Below are positions 10,705 through 23,417 of a stretch of DNA of 64,000 bases, piece by piece. Within the stretch, counting starts at the first letter, position 1, and each line of letters begins with the position of its first letter. The stretch is from Cyrtodaria siliqua (taxonomy: Eukaryota; Mollusca; Bivalvia; Adapedonta; Hiatellidae). The notes under the pieces are model-generated. The model ran no database searches and was not told where the DNA came from. It saw only the letters and a program-made list of their open reading frames with translations. The stretch lies in NCBI GenBank assembly GCA_037043455.1, contig JAWPHD010008268.1:1-64000 (forward strand). Direction: 5' to 3'. The position numbers were made by a program, and so were the translations under genes.

Positions 10705-11045
10705 AAAATATATGTATGTGAAATTCACATAGTTTACATATGTGCCGCATATGTATCTCACGTATGTCTTTCATATGAATGTAAAACATATGCAATACAT
10801 ATGAAAACAATTTTTAATAAATAACATTGAAACATAAACAGGTCGTTTTACCTTTTTCTACAATATTCTGCAAGAATTATATAAAAGCTTAGTTTTATTT
10901 AATCTATGGTAGTTTCATATAAAATACATATGTGTACATTCCATATGTGGCACATGTGTATTATTTTAACATAAACAATACATGTGGTACATATGTGCTA
11001 CATATGTAACATTTACATATGTGGCTTATATGTAAATAACATGAT
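10705..11045. repeat. CATATG-rich repeat block, unit 1
   Basis: AT-rich block full of short palindromes (CATATG, ACATATGT, CACATATG). Present in the same place in units 2 (21112-21445), 3 (32985-33315) and 4 (45275-45645). No ORF. Possibly a MITE-type element, not recognised. Confidence 0.55.
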
Positions 11046-11664
11046 GTAAATGCAAGTAACATGCAAATAATAAAAAAATAACACTCAGTGGCACACGTCA
11101 GAACATTTTTCCTTTGTACAAGAACATCTATAACACAGACAAAACCACTTTCTTATTTCTGATGTAGTGTTAAAAACCATCACTAATGACATAAAACACA
11201 TACATCATGTACGGATTGGATATCAGAAACAACAGAATTGCCGACGTATGTTAATATGGTTTTATTTATTTGTTTGTATATTACATTTTTATTCAAGTCA
11301 CAAATATACAATCACGAATGAGCAAACATAAACAGAATAAATATAGAAATAAATATGCTTGTTGTATTGTAAATGTAGGAGCAAATATGGCGAAGAAGAT
11401 GGATCTTTACTGCTGTTTTGTATAAGGCTGGCATACAGACGCACGAACATCAACATTGTCTCAATACCCTGTGGAAACAATAATAGTAATTAGAGTATGT
11501 ACAATACAAAAGCAATATTGTTTTTCGTGCAATATTATAAAGTGACATAGAAAATCGTTTAAACAATTGCAGTTATGCCACACGTCCGCATGAATACCTG
11601 AAGTTGTTTTATTACTGGTGTCAACGAATGAGTTAAACAGCTTTTTAATGTGCAACCATTTCTA

Positions 11665-11945
11665 AGAAATATAAAAAGATCGGACAGGGAAAGTAGCATT
11701 CAACGAGGACAGTCAACCACAAAACACAGAAACAAACATAGAAACAGACAAACAAGAAGGCAAAAGTAATAATAAAAGTAAACGACATCACAAACACAAA
11801 AGGGTTGACAATAGGGATACCGCCTTGGAACGGTCAGTGACAAAGTAGGCCATTGGGGGTTTAAACCGGTTCTAGGTTGTACCAAACCTCACACTTACCC
11901 CTAGGTCATCCCATTAAAACAGGACAGTGTAAATAAAGAAACCCT
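11665..11945. repeat. Inserted repeat in 3' spacer, unit 1
   Basis: About 280 bp starting AAGAAATATAAAAAGATCGG, interrupting a sequence that is continuous in units 2 and 4 (CCATTTCTAACCCTATAAAC) and followed by a duplication of the flank TACTGGTGTCAACGAATGAG. Its inner part (TTGACAATAGGGATACCGCC) is related to a block at 4950-5000 in the spacers. Confidence 0.6.
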
Positions 11946-13092
11946 ATAAATTTAGTTTACCACAATACTGGTGTCAACGAATGAGTTAAACAGCTTTTTA
12001 ATGTGCAACCATTTCTAACCCTATAAACCGATTTAGTATGAACCAGCTAAAGTTGGGTAGAGTCCATTTTACCCAATGAAGGGGTGATAGGGTCATCTTA
12101 AACTTGCATGAACTATGCAAAATAATATATGTGTATCAGTTCAGCGGAGAAGCCCATTTGTGAAATCTCGGTCAATCCCATCATTCTTCCGGAGTACGCC
12201 TCGTGTGTAGGTATTATAGCACTATTTTTTTTCTCCATAGACACCAATGTTAAAGTGTCACATATTATTGATTTGGTGCAAAATCAACTCAAGTATGGAT
12301 AATGCAGCAGTGTAATGTTCATATAGAAAACTAATTTTCCACTTGAAAACTCACCACAAAAGGTGGGGTCACAAGACATGTAAGAAAGTTCTAGTTTGTT
12401 TGCTAAACAGTTCAGTACCAACTGTTTTCATTGATTGACTGTTTTCATTGCTCACAAAGTGTAAGCATAGAGTCGAAATTTCAAAACTGTTCATCAGTGA
12501 TCCAGTAAAACTTATTAATACGCTTCTTATACATACAACCACAAAATCGAATAGAAATGAGCAGTTTTCCTCTACTTATAATTCCCGTTTTCATCAAAAA
12601 AGGAGGGATTACTTCTTATATAGGATCTACATTCGGCAAAACTAAGTCGGAGGCTTACATGTAATTAGTGGTCGTAAACCTGTATATCGATGCATCGGTA
12701 TGTTCGAAATAATGACATTCTTTAAGCCGGAAGGCAACGGTACAGAAAACAGTGCACTGTTGCTTAGCTGTTGCTATGCAAACAATAAAGCCATTAACCA
12801 CACGAGTTGGTGTATACTTTGCGTTGCATAATTGTTATTTACGATACACATGAAGGTTGTACCACTGCTTTCATGTATGTGTACGAGATGCTGCGAATGC
12901 AGGCATACTCTATAGACAAAGTTCTTCCATTTCAATCCTTTTTTTGTTGTTTGATGTATAACATAATTCTGTATATATGTGTGTATGTTATTTGGAAAGA
13001 AACTATGTTTTAATCAAATGCGCCCAGCAAATGGCGTGTGTGTTATTTAGTCACTATTTACAAATGATGTTACAGCTACTTACATGGACGGT

Positions 13093-13206
13093 TTATCGGC
13101 CGGTGGATGCGGCGGAAGCGTTCACAATGGTGATGGTACTTCCGGTTGCGGGGGTGGCTGATTTATTGAGGAACAGCATGCAGACCAAGAACAGCAGCGC
13201 CAACAT
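13093..13206 (-). CDS. Conserved downstream exon candidate, unit 2
   Basis: Same 37-residue frame, identical in residues to unit 1, in putative exon 13084-13214 with the same acceptor and donor. The distance to the Gly-rich coding exon is about 0.8 kb, compatible with an intron. Confidence 0.45.
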   Translation of the reverse strand: MLALLFLVCMLFLNKSATPATGSTITIVNASAASTGR

Positions 13207-14025
13207 CCCCAACACTGAAAAGGGCGCATACATATTTTTATTGTATACCTTTACGTGTATGCGAACTGGTTTTAAAGTTTCTATAACCAAGAATTGATTT
13301 AATGAGTTCCCGGGTTTAACACCATCGTCAAGGTAAATTATTTGTTTTTGAATACCTACACTTGTGTTAAATAATGCTATATTTCATTTGAATCGTGTTT
13401 TACGTGATGTTTAGCAAATGTTTAGCACATGGAGAGGCCATATGTGACGGTCGAGATGTTAAGGTAGAGGCAGACCACCCCATTTTTCCTGGGTAGAGCC
13501 AATACCGTATTCATCCCAGCATCCGGAAGAATCCTATTAACCTATTTTAAACATACTAATTATGAAGAATTGTATAATTGCTTTCAAATATACAGGAGCA
13601 GCGGATTTAACGGAGGTTTGGGATGATGTTCATCGTGATACTTATTATTTTTTAATTGTAGATAAAAACAGAAATGTAATTTATTTCCATGTTAATATGT
13701 ATACTATTTTTATCACTGATATAATAATTAAACAAATGCAATGTATGTTAAAATAAAAACATCTATACATTGCTTAGGCTCCAGTATTTATGAAACTATT
13801 CACTTACATCATTAACGATGCGAAACCATTAATTTCATTATACAAGTGAGATTACATTCGCCTTATATCCAGTTCCGTGAATCCAGTTATAAAGTAATAA
13901 ATATTAAACCTGTAAGAAGGCCACCAACTATACTAATATTATTATATGTTATTTAAACTCAGCTGTCATGCATAACCAAAAACATTGGCAACAGAATATA
14001 TAGATGTTTTGAAAGATTCACTTAC

Positions 14026-14152
14026 ATCCACCGTTTCCTCCTTGCTGGGTGCCGTAACCACCGTATCCACCGCCGAATCCACCGAAATAATTGGCGGAGG
14101 CCAGACCGAGGACTGCCATGAGGGCGAGGACGGCGATGATGCAAGCTTTCAT
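14026..14152 (-). CDS. Gly-rich secreted peptide gene, copy 2, coding exon
   Basis: Same architecture as copy 1: acceptor TTTCCAG, 8-nt leader, ATG at 14152, GTAAGT donor directly left of 14026. The mature region reads GGFGGGYGGYG (Tyr to Phe) followed by TQQGGNGG (Ala to Thr); the signal peptide has Ile at position 6. Nearest paralogue is copy 4, which shares the Phe change. The frame is intact, so the copy looks functional at this exon. Function unknown; a secreted matrix or defence peptide is a guess. Confidence 0.72.
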
Positions 14153-14900
14153 TATTATGTCTGGAAAGAAAACCGCCGAATATAGGTTAATTTTTTCACA
14201 GCGAAATTATTTATGATTTACCTCAATGTTCACACTTTTCAAATCATGTTTCATCTAGTAAGCAATATATTAATTTACAGTTTCACAATTACTAAAACCC
14301 AGTTTCATCACAACCAAGAGTCATCGATGCTAACCCAGTGCGATGGCCATGCATGCTCATGTTTATTAACTCCAGAATGTTTGAATTAAATCAGTGTTTT
14401 ATTTAAAAGTTGAATGTTGAATTCCATGACGTCAGCAGCGTTTGCTCATAATAACATCACTCATATATTTGACCATACCTGTATATACGTCTTTGCCCAT
14501 TTGCATAATGCAATGCCCGTTTAAACAGTAACTGAACGATTTAATTGTTTCCGAAACATGCGAATCAAATTATATTTACATTGTTTTCTCGTAGCTTTAG
14601 TACCAACAATATCGTGCCTCCTGGGAACGATTCTGATAAAAATAGTGCACGAGAGACAACTGCCGTCGGCGTATTTTCAAACATTGGAATAACCATTTTC
14701 TATCGAGACACACTGGACGCGTGCGCATTAGCCCCGCTTCCTTTAAGTTTTATTTAAAGTTAGACCTATTTTTTTAACAAAATATATCAAGTGAATACAA
14801 ATATATACAATTAATCGTCAATAACGCGTCTATTTTCTTACGTATATATACTGCCACTTATTAAGTTTCACGCATTCAAAATGAAAGCATTTCGACTTAC

Positions 14901-14961
14901 AGTGTGGTGTTCGAAGTCAGCAAACTAAGATACCTCAATGGCTCTTCTCATCGTATTTATA
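14901..14961 (-). promoter_or_regulatory. TATA box and non-coding exon 1, gene copy 2
   Basis: TATAAATA at 14954-14961 and donor GTAAGT directly left of 14901, exon ending CCACACT. Intron 1 is about 740 bp. Confidence 0.6.
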
Positions 14962-15249
14962 TTAAATAATCCGGAAGCCAAACATGATTGAACTCAGGCG
15001 CGCGATGGCCCGGAAGCACATGCTGCGCGCGACGACCCGGAAGCACATGCTAAGGTGTGGTAATATATGTAATATGTCTCGACAGCCGTTATGTACAATG
15101 ATATTGTCACTTCAGACCGCCATATCCATTTGGCTTGAGGTTGATGTGTATTCCTATTGTTGACAAAAGTCAAACAATTTGAACAAGTTTGAACCTTAAG
15201 CATTACTGTTTTTAATTAAAGAAACTAACCCTCCAAATAACGGTAAAAA

Positions 15250-15765
15250 TGCACCACTGTTGTGTACGTATCGCGTATACAGATTGCCGACACTGTTGTG
15301 TACGTATGGCGTATACAGATTGCCGACACTGTTGTGAACGTACCGGGTATACAGATTGCCGACACTGTTGTGTACGTATCGCGTATACAGATTGCCGACA
15401 CTGTTGTGTACGTATTGCGTATACAGATTGTCGACACTGTTGTGTACGTATCGAGTATACAGATTGCCGACACTGTTGTGTACGTACCGGGTATACAGAT
15501 TGCCGACACTGTTGTGTACGTACCGGGTATACAGATTGCCGACACTGTTGTGTACGTACCGGGTATACAGATTGCCGACACTGTTGTGTACGTACCGGGT
15601 ATACAGATTGCCGACACTGTTGTGTACGTATCGGGTATACAGATTGCCGACACTGTTGTGTACGTATCGCGTATACAGATTGTCGACACTGTTGTGTACG
15701 TACGTATCGCGTATACAGATTGCCGACACTGTTGTGTACGTATCGCGTATACAGATAGATTGCCG
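15250..15765. repeat. 36-bp minisatellite, 14 copies, unit 2
   Basis: Same 36-bp unit as at 3514, about 14 copies, one with a 4-bp insertion (TACGTACGTA). Open frames across it on both strands are products of the period. Confidence 0.9.
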
Positions 15766-15789
15766 ATTTGTTTTTAAAGTATACATGTA

Positions 15790-15945
15790 AGCAGAGTGAC
15801 TTCTTTGAGAAAGTGTAGATTCTTACTGACGCTGGGAAGTATACAGTACTCGTTCTACCGAGAAGCAATGGGCTGTCTGTTTCTACCACAAAAAGAATCG
15901 ACCGTCATATATTGCCTAAAATGACGTAAAACACTGTACAAACAA
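15790..15945 (+). mobile_element. SINE-like core copy, unit 2
   Basis: Core with GTATACAGTACTCGTTCTAC, ATCGACCGTCATATATTGCC, directly after the 36-bp array. Confidence 0.5.
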
Positions 15946-17536
15946 ACAAACAAAAGCCGTTTTGGTTAGATACATGTATACAAATTTCCGCCTTATTTTG
16001 ACAACATACGGATACACAGATGAACTATTGTATGTAATATATTGGAATACAGGTTGACTTGTTTGAAAACGTATGCATATACATCTATACATATACATCT
16101 ATACGTATTGCATTTGTTTAAAGAAGCGGTTTATCAAAACTCTATCCAAGTGTTCAGGTCTTTTAATAACGTGGCTGTGCCAATTAAAGATATAAGTTTA
16201 TTAGCGAGTTCTTAAAACATCAGTGATTGAATATGCGTAAATGAATTATGAATTGGTAACTGCAGTTTTCGGGTTTCGCTTAGCTGGTTTAAGCCGTTTA
16301 TATTGTCTATATAGAGTGGATTCTCAAAATATGCAAGTTACATACATATATATAGGTCTACAATCGGTGTAGATATGTTGTAAAATATGGCTATTGTTTT
16401 CGGGATAGCTACTTTAAAATGACGAGAATATTGCCTTCGTTGTCAATAAACGGGCTTACGGGTTTCTTTTCTCGTATTTTATTTATTAGAATTCAAATGT
16501 ACAACGTTTGGTTAGATTATTAAGGTGTGAAATAGAGAGCTCAAAGCTGGGTAATCGTTCGATAGAATTCAGTATGGTACTCAACACTGTTAAATAACCT
16601 CATACTTTTTCAACATATATCATCAAAATATAGAAAGTATACCCATGATGTACATGGTGTGTATCCAAAACTGACTAACTGGTTGCATATTAGTTGTCCC
16701 TTTTATTATATTTACGCAAAACATGTTCTAGTTATATTTTAACCTGATGCTGGAAACGTAGATGTGTTGTAAATAATAGTATTTTACACTTGGATTTCAA
16801 TACAAAATCGAACAGGAAATGTAGCAATCGCAGACCATAGTCACTAAACACCTCCCACAAAACAACAACACTGCTATCAGAAATAATGAAATTAATGAAG
16901 AGTGAGACATGACAAATGTAAATGGATTGACAATAGCGACACCGCTTTGGAACAGTCAGTGGCAACTAAAACACTCTCACATTATTAGTCGAAAATCTGG
17001 TTTTCAAAAGCAAAGTAGAAACTGCGTGAAAATACAAATTAGACCGTTCTTCTTCAGTTATGATTAATGTTATCAAGGGCGTTTAATTATGATAGAACTC
17101 TATTGGAATAGCATATAGAGCATACAGAGCATATATAGAGCATTTATTACTTAACGTTGTTATTTCCACGTGTTGTGTTCTATTGTGAAATTCAAATATC
17201 ATTCACGTATCAAAATTCAATAATACTAGATATGATGTCTTCTGTTCCTTGCATGATATGTTATTTGCATCATTAGATTGGTTGTGTATATTTTAAGAAC
17301 ACATTGAATGGTCATGTACACGTTGACTGGTCATGTACACGTGGAGCGTAATTCGCGGGGTAGCTCTATGCTCACCTTGTAATAAATATGAATGAATATA
17401 ACGTGTATGCCCTATCCTGCACCGGGCTAGGACAACTTCTTCTCGACGAATGGGTCTTCTAGAAGAACGTCATTCTCCGAGTAACGGTTTAATTGAATGG
17501 AGTTTATTGTTAACCGACAAATCCCAAATGGCTTTA

Positions 17537-17960
17537 TCAAGAGTTACGTATATATTTGTTAATACAACTTTTAAAATCAGTATAAGGTAATTTGGCATTA
17601 GACATATGTAAACGTAATGCTGCTTTAACAGCACTATCAGCTCTATCATTACCACGTATTCCTACATGGCTTAGAAGCCAGCAGAAAATAATAACAACTA
17701 TATCAACTATAAGAGAATTGTACTTTTGTAAAAATTGAAGCACTACTGGGTTATCAAGTTTCATATTACCCAGGACTTAAAGAGATGAAACGTAATCAGA
17801 AAAGATTACAAAATTGTCATCGTCAGATTCCTGAATATAGTTTAAGGCAAGTTCAGTTGCTTAAGTTCAGCTGAAAAGATAGAGGCATTGTCAGGCAGGC
17901 GGCTCTTTATGCTGTGTTTGTGAACAACAACTGCCGCAGCTACCTTATCTCCATCTTTAG
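17537..17960 (-). pseudogene. LINE RNase H-like region, unit 2
   Basis: Minus-strand frames carry YTDGSKDG, FSAEL, then CWLLSHVGIRGNDRADSAVK, matching RNase H landmarks (first Asp, Glu, His-Asp pair). Frames are interrupted by stops. It follows the RT as in LINEs that encode RNase H. Confidence 0.6.
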
Positions 17961-18265
17961 AACCATCTGTGTATATATGTTGAAAGTTACTGTATTTCGA
18001 TTTAATTTCATTAAATTTGCTTTAAAAGACAGTAGGATCTGTACTGGATTTGTTACTATTACAAAGATCAAAAATAATTGTTGATATTTCCAAAGTCCAC
18101 GGTGGAATTTGGCGTATCAAATTTAGGTCGATTTCAGTGTCTCTTAATTTTGGTTTAATACGAAGATCAAATGGTCAAATGGCCTTCAGATTTCGATCAA
18201 AACGAGGTTCATAAAAAGGATTAAAAACAGTATCGAAAGTTGGGTTTGAAGGGTTATATTGTAAT

Positions 18266-19354
18266 TTAATGGCATACTGAAGGTCTAATTTGTCCGTCTA
18301 TATCAACATATAGAATTTCGGCTGGTGATGTACGAAAGGCTCCTAAGGCGAGTCGTACTCCCTGATTATGTATAGGACCGAGCATCTGCAAGTATGACTT
18401 GCGAGTCGATCCATACACTATTGAGCCGTAGTCCAGCTTGGATCTGATAAGAGATCTATAGAGTTGTAAAAGTACTTTACGATCCGCTCCCCAATTAATG
18501 TTTGCAACAACTTTAAGTAAATTAAGAGCTTTAAGGGACTTGGCCTTCAAGTATTTAAGGTGTGGTATAAACGTTAATTCACGGTCGAAAATAAGACAAA
18601 GGAATTTTGTCTCATGCACTACTGGCATTGATGACCCATCTAGTGTTAGATGGGGGTCTTCATTGTTGAAGTTGTCTCTCATGTTTTTTGCACGATAACA
18701 TATAACAAAGTCGTCAACATATAGAAAGCAGACCACACCAGGATTGATGCATTTAGCTATACTGTTATTTTTAATATTACAAAGTGTGACAGAGAGTATG
18801 CTGCCCTGTGGTACAAACATCTTCTGTTCATGAATGTCAGAGAGGGTTGAACCCATTCGGACACGAAACTGTCTAACATCTACGAAATTCTCTATAAACA
18901 TTGGTAATCGGCCTCTAAGACCAATGTCATGTAGATCATTCATGATATCGTACTTCCATGCCGTATCATAAGCTTTCTCTAAGTCAAAAAATACAGCGAC
19001 TAGATGTTCTTTCTTTACGAAAGCTTCCCTAATAAATGATTCAAATCGAATGAGATTGTCTGTTGTGCCTCGTTGGAGCCGGAATCCACTTTGATACTTT
19101 GTTATCCGTTTGTTAGACTGCAGGTACCAAACGAGTCTCTCATTAATCATTAGTTCTATGGTTTTACATATACAACTCGTTAAAGCAATAGGTCGATAAT
19201 TTATTGGGTCCGTATGATCATTTCCGGGTTTGAGGTCTGGAATAACGATTGCATCCCGCCAAGAATCGGTGAGGTTTCCTGTAACCAAAACTTTATTTAA
19301 TATATCACGAAGTGTAAAGAGACAGGTTTCAGGTAATTTTTTATTTAATGACAC
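18266..19354 (-). CDS. LINE reverse transcriptase, partial
   Basis: 362 codons open. RT landmarks: NYRPIALTSCICK, YQSGFRLQRGTTDN, VFFDLEKAYDTAWK, VPQGSILSVTLCN and the catalytic LYVDDF (YxDD class). After the catalytic motif the usual segment of roughly 40-50 residues is missing (KNMRDNFNNED runs straight into LTLDGSS), so the thumb-proximal region is deleted. The C-terminal part (SKLDYGSIVYGS, HNQGVRLALGAFRTSP) is typical of jockey-type LINEs. The start is arbitrary, since the N-terminus is truncated. Inactive as it stands. Confidence 0.75.
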   Translation of the reverse strand: MSLNKKLPETCLFTLRDILNKVLVTGNLTDSWRDAIVIPDLKPGNDHTDPINYRPIALTSCICKTIELMINERLVWYLQSNKRITKYQSGFRLQRGTTDNLIRFESFIREAFVKKEHLVAVFFDLEKAYDTAWKYDIMNDLHDIGLRGRLPMFIENFVDVRQFRVRMGSTLSDIHEQKMFVPQGSILSVTLCNIKNNSIAKCINPGVVCFLYVDDFVICYRAKNMRDNFNNEDPHLTLDGSSMPVVHETKFLCLIFDRELTFIPHLKYLKAKSLKALNLLKVVANINWGADRKVLLQLYRSLIRSKLDYGSIVYGSTRKSYLQMLGPIHNQGVRLALGAFRTSPAEILYVDIDGQIRPSVCH

Positions 19355-19589
19355 TTAAGCGTAAGTAAACGTTCACAATATGATAACAAAGTAACAGCAG
19401 TTATTGTAAAAAAACATCAACACATATATGCACTAAATAATCGTCCTCTACCTTGCTGTTATTGTCAATCACGGCTGCTCCGTTTACTTTAATAACTGCT
19501 ATAAGCGTCTCCAAAATGTCACCTTATATCAACACTCAGATCATATCAGTGCACTGTTTACATCTACTTAATCCACTGTTCATTTGCTG

Positions 19590-20390
19590 CTGAGGAAACT
19601 ACTTGGGATGTATTCTACACTGGGTCAGACAACACCTTTTGCATCAAATGGTGTCACGTCCTCCATATGTTCCTTCGTTTTATTGAATTATTTCCTATTT
19701 CGGCGGTTAATACCATCATCCCTAGTTTGTACTGAATATGATCTGCTGTTGTGAACATTAATAACTTTGGCGGGTTTCCAGATTTTCCCAAACTAAACTC
19801 CTACAGAATCATTCATAGAGAGGGGTTTAAGTGATCTTGTAGATTTGTCAAAATATTGTTTTTGTTTTGATTTTGACTGCTGCATGTTCTTTTGAATAGC
19901 ACTAGGATCTACTGTGTTTGGTTTAAAAATCTTGCCTGTAAAAGGCACAACGGATTTTGTTCGTCTACCCATCAACAACCGAGCTGGTGTATCTCAAAGA
20001 ACCGACTATATTAGACTACAGTCAACAGATAACTTTTTCCGTCAAATGTGAACAAGTCAGTACCAACTTTTTGATATTTGATACGGCCTTTGTGGGATCT
20101 CTTGGTTGATCAAAGGTTCTTTCGCATTTGAGTCACGGTGAGTAAGACATACCGAACATTGTAACAAGTGTTCAGTAATCTCTTTGGGCAAGACTGGCCA
20201 AAAGATGCGATCTTTTGTGCGCTCCAAAGTTTTGCTTACTCCAAAATGTCCTAAATGTACCTTCTGAATCATTTCCTGTCGGAGTAATTTAGGTACAAGT
20301 AACTTTTGTTCTTTGAATATTAAATCATCGTCTAAAGATAGTTCGTCTTTGTGGTTCTAATGCTCTAGCACAGATTTGTTGCAGACAGTG
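19590..20390 (-). pseudogene. Ty3/gypsy integrase fragment, unit 2
   Basis: Two minus-strand open pieces: 20057-20272 with the integrase zinc finger (HLGHFGVSKTLERTKDRIFW then LLQCSVC, an HHCC pattern) and 19793-19978, the Lys/Gln-rich C-terminal part (KNMQQSKSKQKQYFD). The catalytic core between them is not preserved. Embedded between the LINE 3' portion and the retroelement remnant; no LTR recognised. Confidence 0.65.
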
Positions 20391-20419
20391 CGTGACTTAC
20401 ATAACTAGAATTACATATA

Positions 20420-21050
20420 GCGTTACCATGTCCCACGTCTTCTTAAGAGATGAGCGAAAGTTTAGCCTAGAGACATACAATCTCCAGGATTTCCTCTTGC
20501 AGAAGCCCGGGCAACAAGAGAATAAGGTAGTACAAAGGTAGTATGAACGTGATCATGACCATGGATCTCACGAAGTTTGTAAATCACGTCACCATAGAAG
20601 TCAGGTTGTGATAGTCCTTGTCGCAGAAGAGTTCTTAATTTACTTTTATATTTAGAAAGAAGATCCGGGTTACGATAATAAAGTTTTGCATCGGTTTTTC
20701 GAAGTTTATGTTAACGGTAGCCCTGATGTAGTAGCTTTTTAGTTATACAAAGATTACGATTATTAAAGGCCTCAACTCGAGTATAAGCTCTAGAAAAACG
20801 AATAAGTTGAGACACATAGACCCCATAAAAAGTTACTCGGGAAACATCCCCATCTAAATGGGGATAATTAACAATATCAAAATTAAAATCATCTCTCTTG
20901 CCATAGATTTTGCTAATTATTTTTTTCCAAATTCAATAGACAGATGTAAATCGAGAAAAGAAGCGTTAATATCAGAAATATTAGCTTTGTTAAGTTGAAG
21001 TTCTTTAAGATATATATTACTAACCGTAGTAAAAATAAAGTGTTGTCAAT
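20420..21050 (-). pseudogene. Retroelement C-terminal remnant, unit 2
   Basis: Copy of the remnant at 9700-10200, more decayed (stops in YRYHKLR region), preceded on its right by the CATATG-rich block. Confidence 0.45.
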
Positions 21051-21111
21051 GTTCAATATGTCATGGGTTAACGGGTTAGGGTAAAACACTAACCCTAACC
21101 GTAAGCCTTAC

Positions 21112-21445
21112 ATGTATGTGAAATTCACATAGTTTACATATGTGCCGCATATGTATCTCACGTATGTCTTTCATATGAATGTAAAACATATGCAATACAT
21201 ATGAAAACAATTTTTAATAAATAACATTGAAACATAAACAGGTCGTTTTACCTTTTTCTACTATATTCTGCAAGAATTATATAAAAGCTTAGTTGTATTT
21301 AATCTATGGTAGTTTCATATGAAATACATATGTGTACATTCCATATGTGCCACATGTGTATTATTTTAACATGAACAATACATGTGGTACATAAGTGCTA
21401 CATATGTAACTTTAGATATGTGGCTTATATGTAAATAACATGATG
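21112..21445. repeat. CATATG-rich repeat block, unit 2
   Basis: Same block as 10705-11045; here it starts right after the remnant, because about 500 bp present in units 1, 3 and 4 are missing. Confidence 0.55.
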
Positions 21446-22389
21446 TAAATGCAAGTAACATGCAAATAATAAAAAAAATAACACTCAGTGGCACACGTCA
21501 CAACATTTTTCCTATGTACAAAGAACTTCTATAACATAAAACCACTTTCTTATTTCTGATGTATGTTAAAAACCGTAACTAATGACATTGAAAACATACA
21601 TCATGCATACGGATTGGATATCAGAAACAACAGAATTGCCGACGTATGTTAATATAGTTTTATTTATTTGTTTGTAAATTACATTTTTATTCAAGTCACA
21701 AATATACAATCACGAGCGAGCAAACATAAACAGAATAAATATAGAAATAAATATGCTTGTTGTATTGTAAATGTAGGTGATGATCAAATATGGCGAAGAA
21801 GATGGATCTTTGCTGCTGTTTTGTATAAGGCTGGCAGACAGACGCACGAACATCAGAATTGTCTCAACACCCTGTGGAAACAATAATAGTAATTAGAGTA
21901 CGTACAATACAAAAGCAATATTGTTTTTCGTGCAATATTATAAATTGTGATAGAAAATCGTTTAAACAATTGCAGTTATGCCACACGTCCGCATCAATAC
22001 TTGAAGTTGTTTTATTAAATTTAAATTTAGTTTATCACAATACTGGTGTCAACGAATGAGTTAAACAGCTTTTTAATGTGCAACCATTTCTAACCCTATA
22101 AACCGATTTAGTATCAACCAACTAAAGTTGAGTCGAGTCCATTTTACCCAATGAAGGGATAAACGGGTCATCTTAAACTTGCATGAACTACACAATGCAA
22201 AATAATATATGTGTATCAGTTCAGCGGAGAAACTCATTTGTGAAAACTCGGTCAATCCCATCATTCTTCCGGATTACGCCTCGTGTGTAGGTATTATACC
22301 ACTAATTATTTCCCCCATAGACACCAATGTTAAAGTGTCACATATTAATGATTTGGTGCAAATTCAACTCAAGTATGGATAATGCACCT

Positions 22390-22477
22390 TTCTCTCTTGT
22401 TGTAACCCATGTTACCTGAGATTGTATATAATAAAAGATTTGTTCTGTTCAAAAAAAAAAAAAAAAAAAAAAAAAAG
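22390..22477 (+). mobile_element. Poly(A)-terminated retro-insertion, unit 2
   Basis: About 88 bp absent from units 1 and 3 at the same point (GGATAATGCAGCAGTG). It contains ATAATAAAAG and ends in a run of about 26 A, then resumes GCAGTG. A 3-bp GCA may be duplicated. It looks like a 5'-truncated LINE or SINE tail. Confidence 0.7.
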
Positions 22478-23417
22478 CAGTGTAATGTTCATATAGAAAA
22501 CTAATTGTCTACTTGAAAACTCAGCACAAAAGGTGGGGTCACAAGACATGTAAAAAAGTTCTTGTTTGTTTGCTAAACAGTTCAGCGGTACAGCTGTTTT
22601 GATTGTGAGCAATGTTTCATTGCTCACAAAGTGTAAGCATAGAGTCGGAATTACGAAAATGTTCATGAGTGATCCAGTAAAACTTATTAATACGCTTCTT
22701 ATACATACAACCACGAAATCGAATAGAAATTGGCAGTTTTCCTCTACTTATAACGCCCGTTTTCATCAAAAGAGGAGGGATTACTTCTTATTATAGGAAC
22801 TAAATTCGACTACACGTCGGAGGCTTACATGTAATTAGTGTTGGTAAACCTGTATATCGACGCATCGGTATGTTTAAAATCTTGACATTCTTTAAGCCGG
22901 AAGGCAACGGCACAGAAAACAGTGCACTGTTGCTTAGCTGTTGCTATGTAAACAATAAAGCCATTAACCACACGAGCTTTTGTATACTTTGCGTTGCATA
23001 ATTGTTATTTACGATACACATGAAGGTTTTATCACTGCTTTCATGTAACTAAACTATAAATGGAGCAATTGGCTACATGACCCGGCATAACTGTGATGAT
23101 AACTTTGATTTAATGCAAATTCGTTTTTTGCAGGAATCGAAGTCGTCTGACGCTTAGGATGACGTGACCAATCTGGAAACCTGCGAGTTGCTTTCAAGTT
23201 ATGATTCGAAGCAGTGTACGAGATGCTGCGAATGCAGGCAAACGCTTAAGGCAATGTTCTTCCATTTCAATCCTTTTTTTGTTGTTTGATGTATAACATA
23301 ATATGTGTGTATGTTATTGGAAAGAAACTATGTTTTAATCAAATGCGCCCAGCAAATGGCGTGTGTGTTATTTAGTCACTATCTACAAATGATGTTACAG
23401 CTACTTACATGTACGGT

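Larger units (their letters stand above)
1..12693. repeat. Segmental tandem repeat, unit 1
   Basis: First unit of a tandem segmental array, anchored on the block beginning ATCGGTATGTTCGA. Left to right it holds the downstream exon candidate and Gly-rich gene 1, the 36-bp minisatellite (9 copies), shared spacer to about 5640, a Polinton-like element, gypsy and LINE fragments, a retroelement remnant, a CATATG-rich block and a 3' spacer with a roughly 280-bp inserted repeat. The spacers at 4000-5640 and 11050-11660 have no gene I can support; they are conserved in other units. Unit length is about 12.7 kb. Confidence 0.85.
17345..19360 (-). mobile_element. Jockey-like LINE, 3' portion, unit 2
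   Basis: Minus-strand non-LTR retrotransposon fragment: RT domain at 18266-19354, RNase H-like region about 17537-17960, and a 3' end near 17345 where the unit-1/4 sequence resumes. The missing 5' part (endonuclease and RT start) is partly seen in units 1, 3 and 4. Shared at the same position with unit 3, so insertion predates that duplication. Confidence 0.75.
12694..22863. repeat. Segmental tandem repeat, unit 2
   Basis: Second unit, about 10.2 kb. It carries Gly-rich gene 2, 14 copies of the 36-bp repeat, then the LINE 3' portion and a gypsy integrase fragment in place of the Polinton-like element of unit 1. The gene-proximal part (12.7-16 kb) is nearly identical to 35-38 kb in unit 4. 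The spacer at 16100-17340 contains only sequence shared between units and no supported gene. Confidence 0.85.

Noticed and set aside
12448..12645. 65-codon plus-strand frame identical at 34744-34941
   Set aside because: Identity follows from the recent duplication of this block; the frame is altered in units 2 and 4 and has no recognisable features.
21060..21105. Telomere-like GGGTTAGGG ... AACCCTAACC motifs
   Set aside because: Only one or two degenerate copies in each orientation, present in several units; not a telomeric tract.
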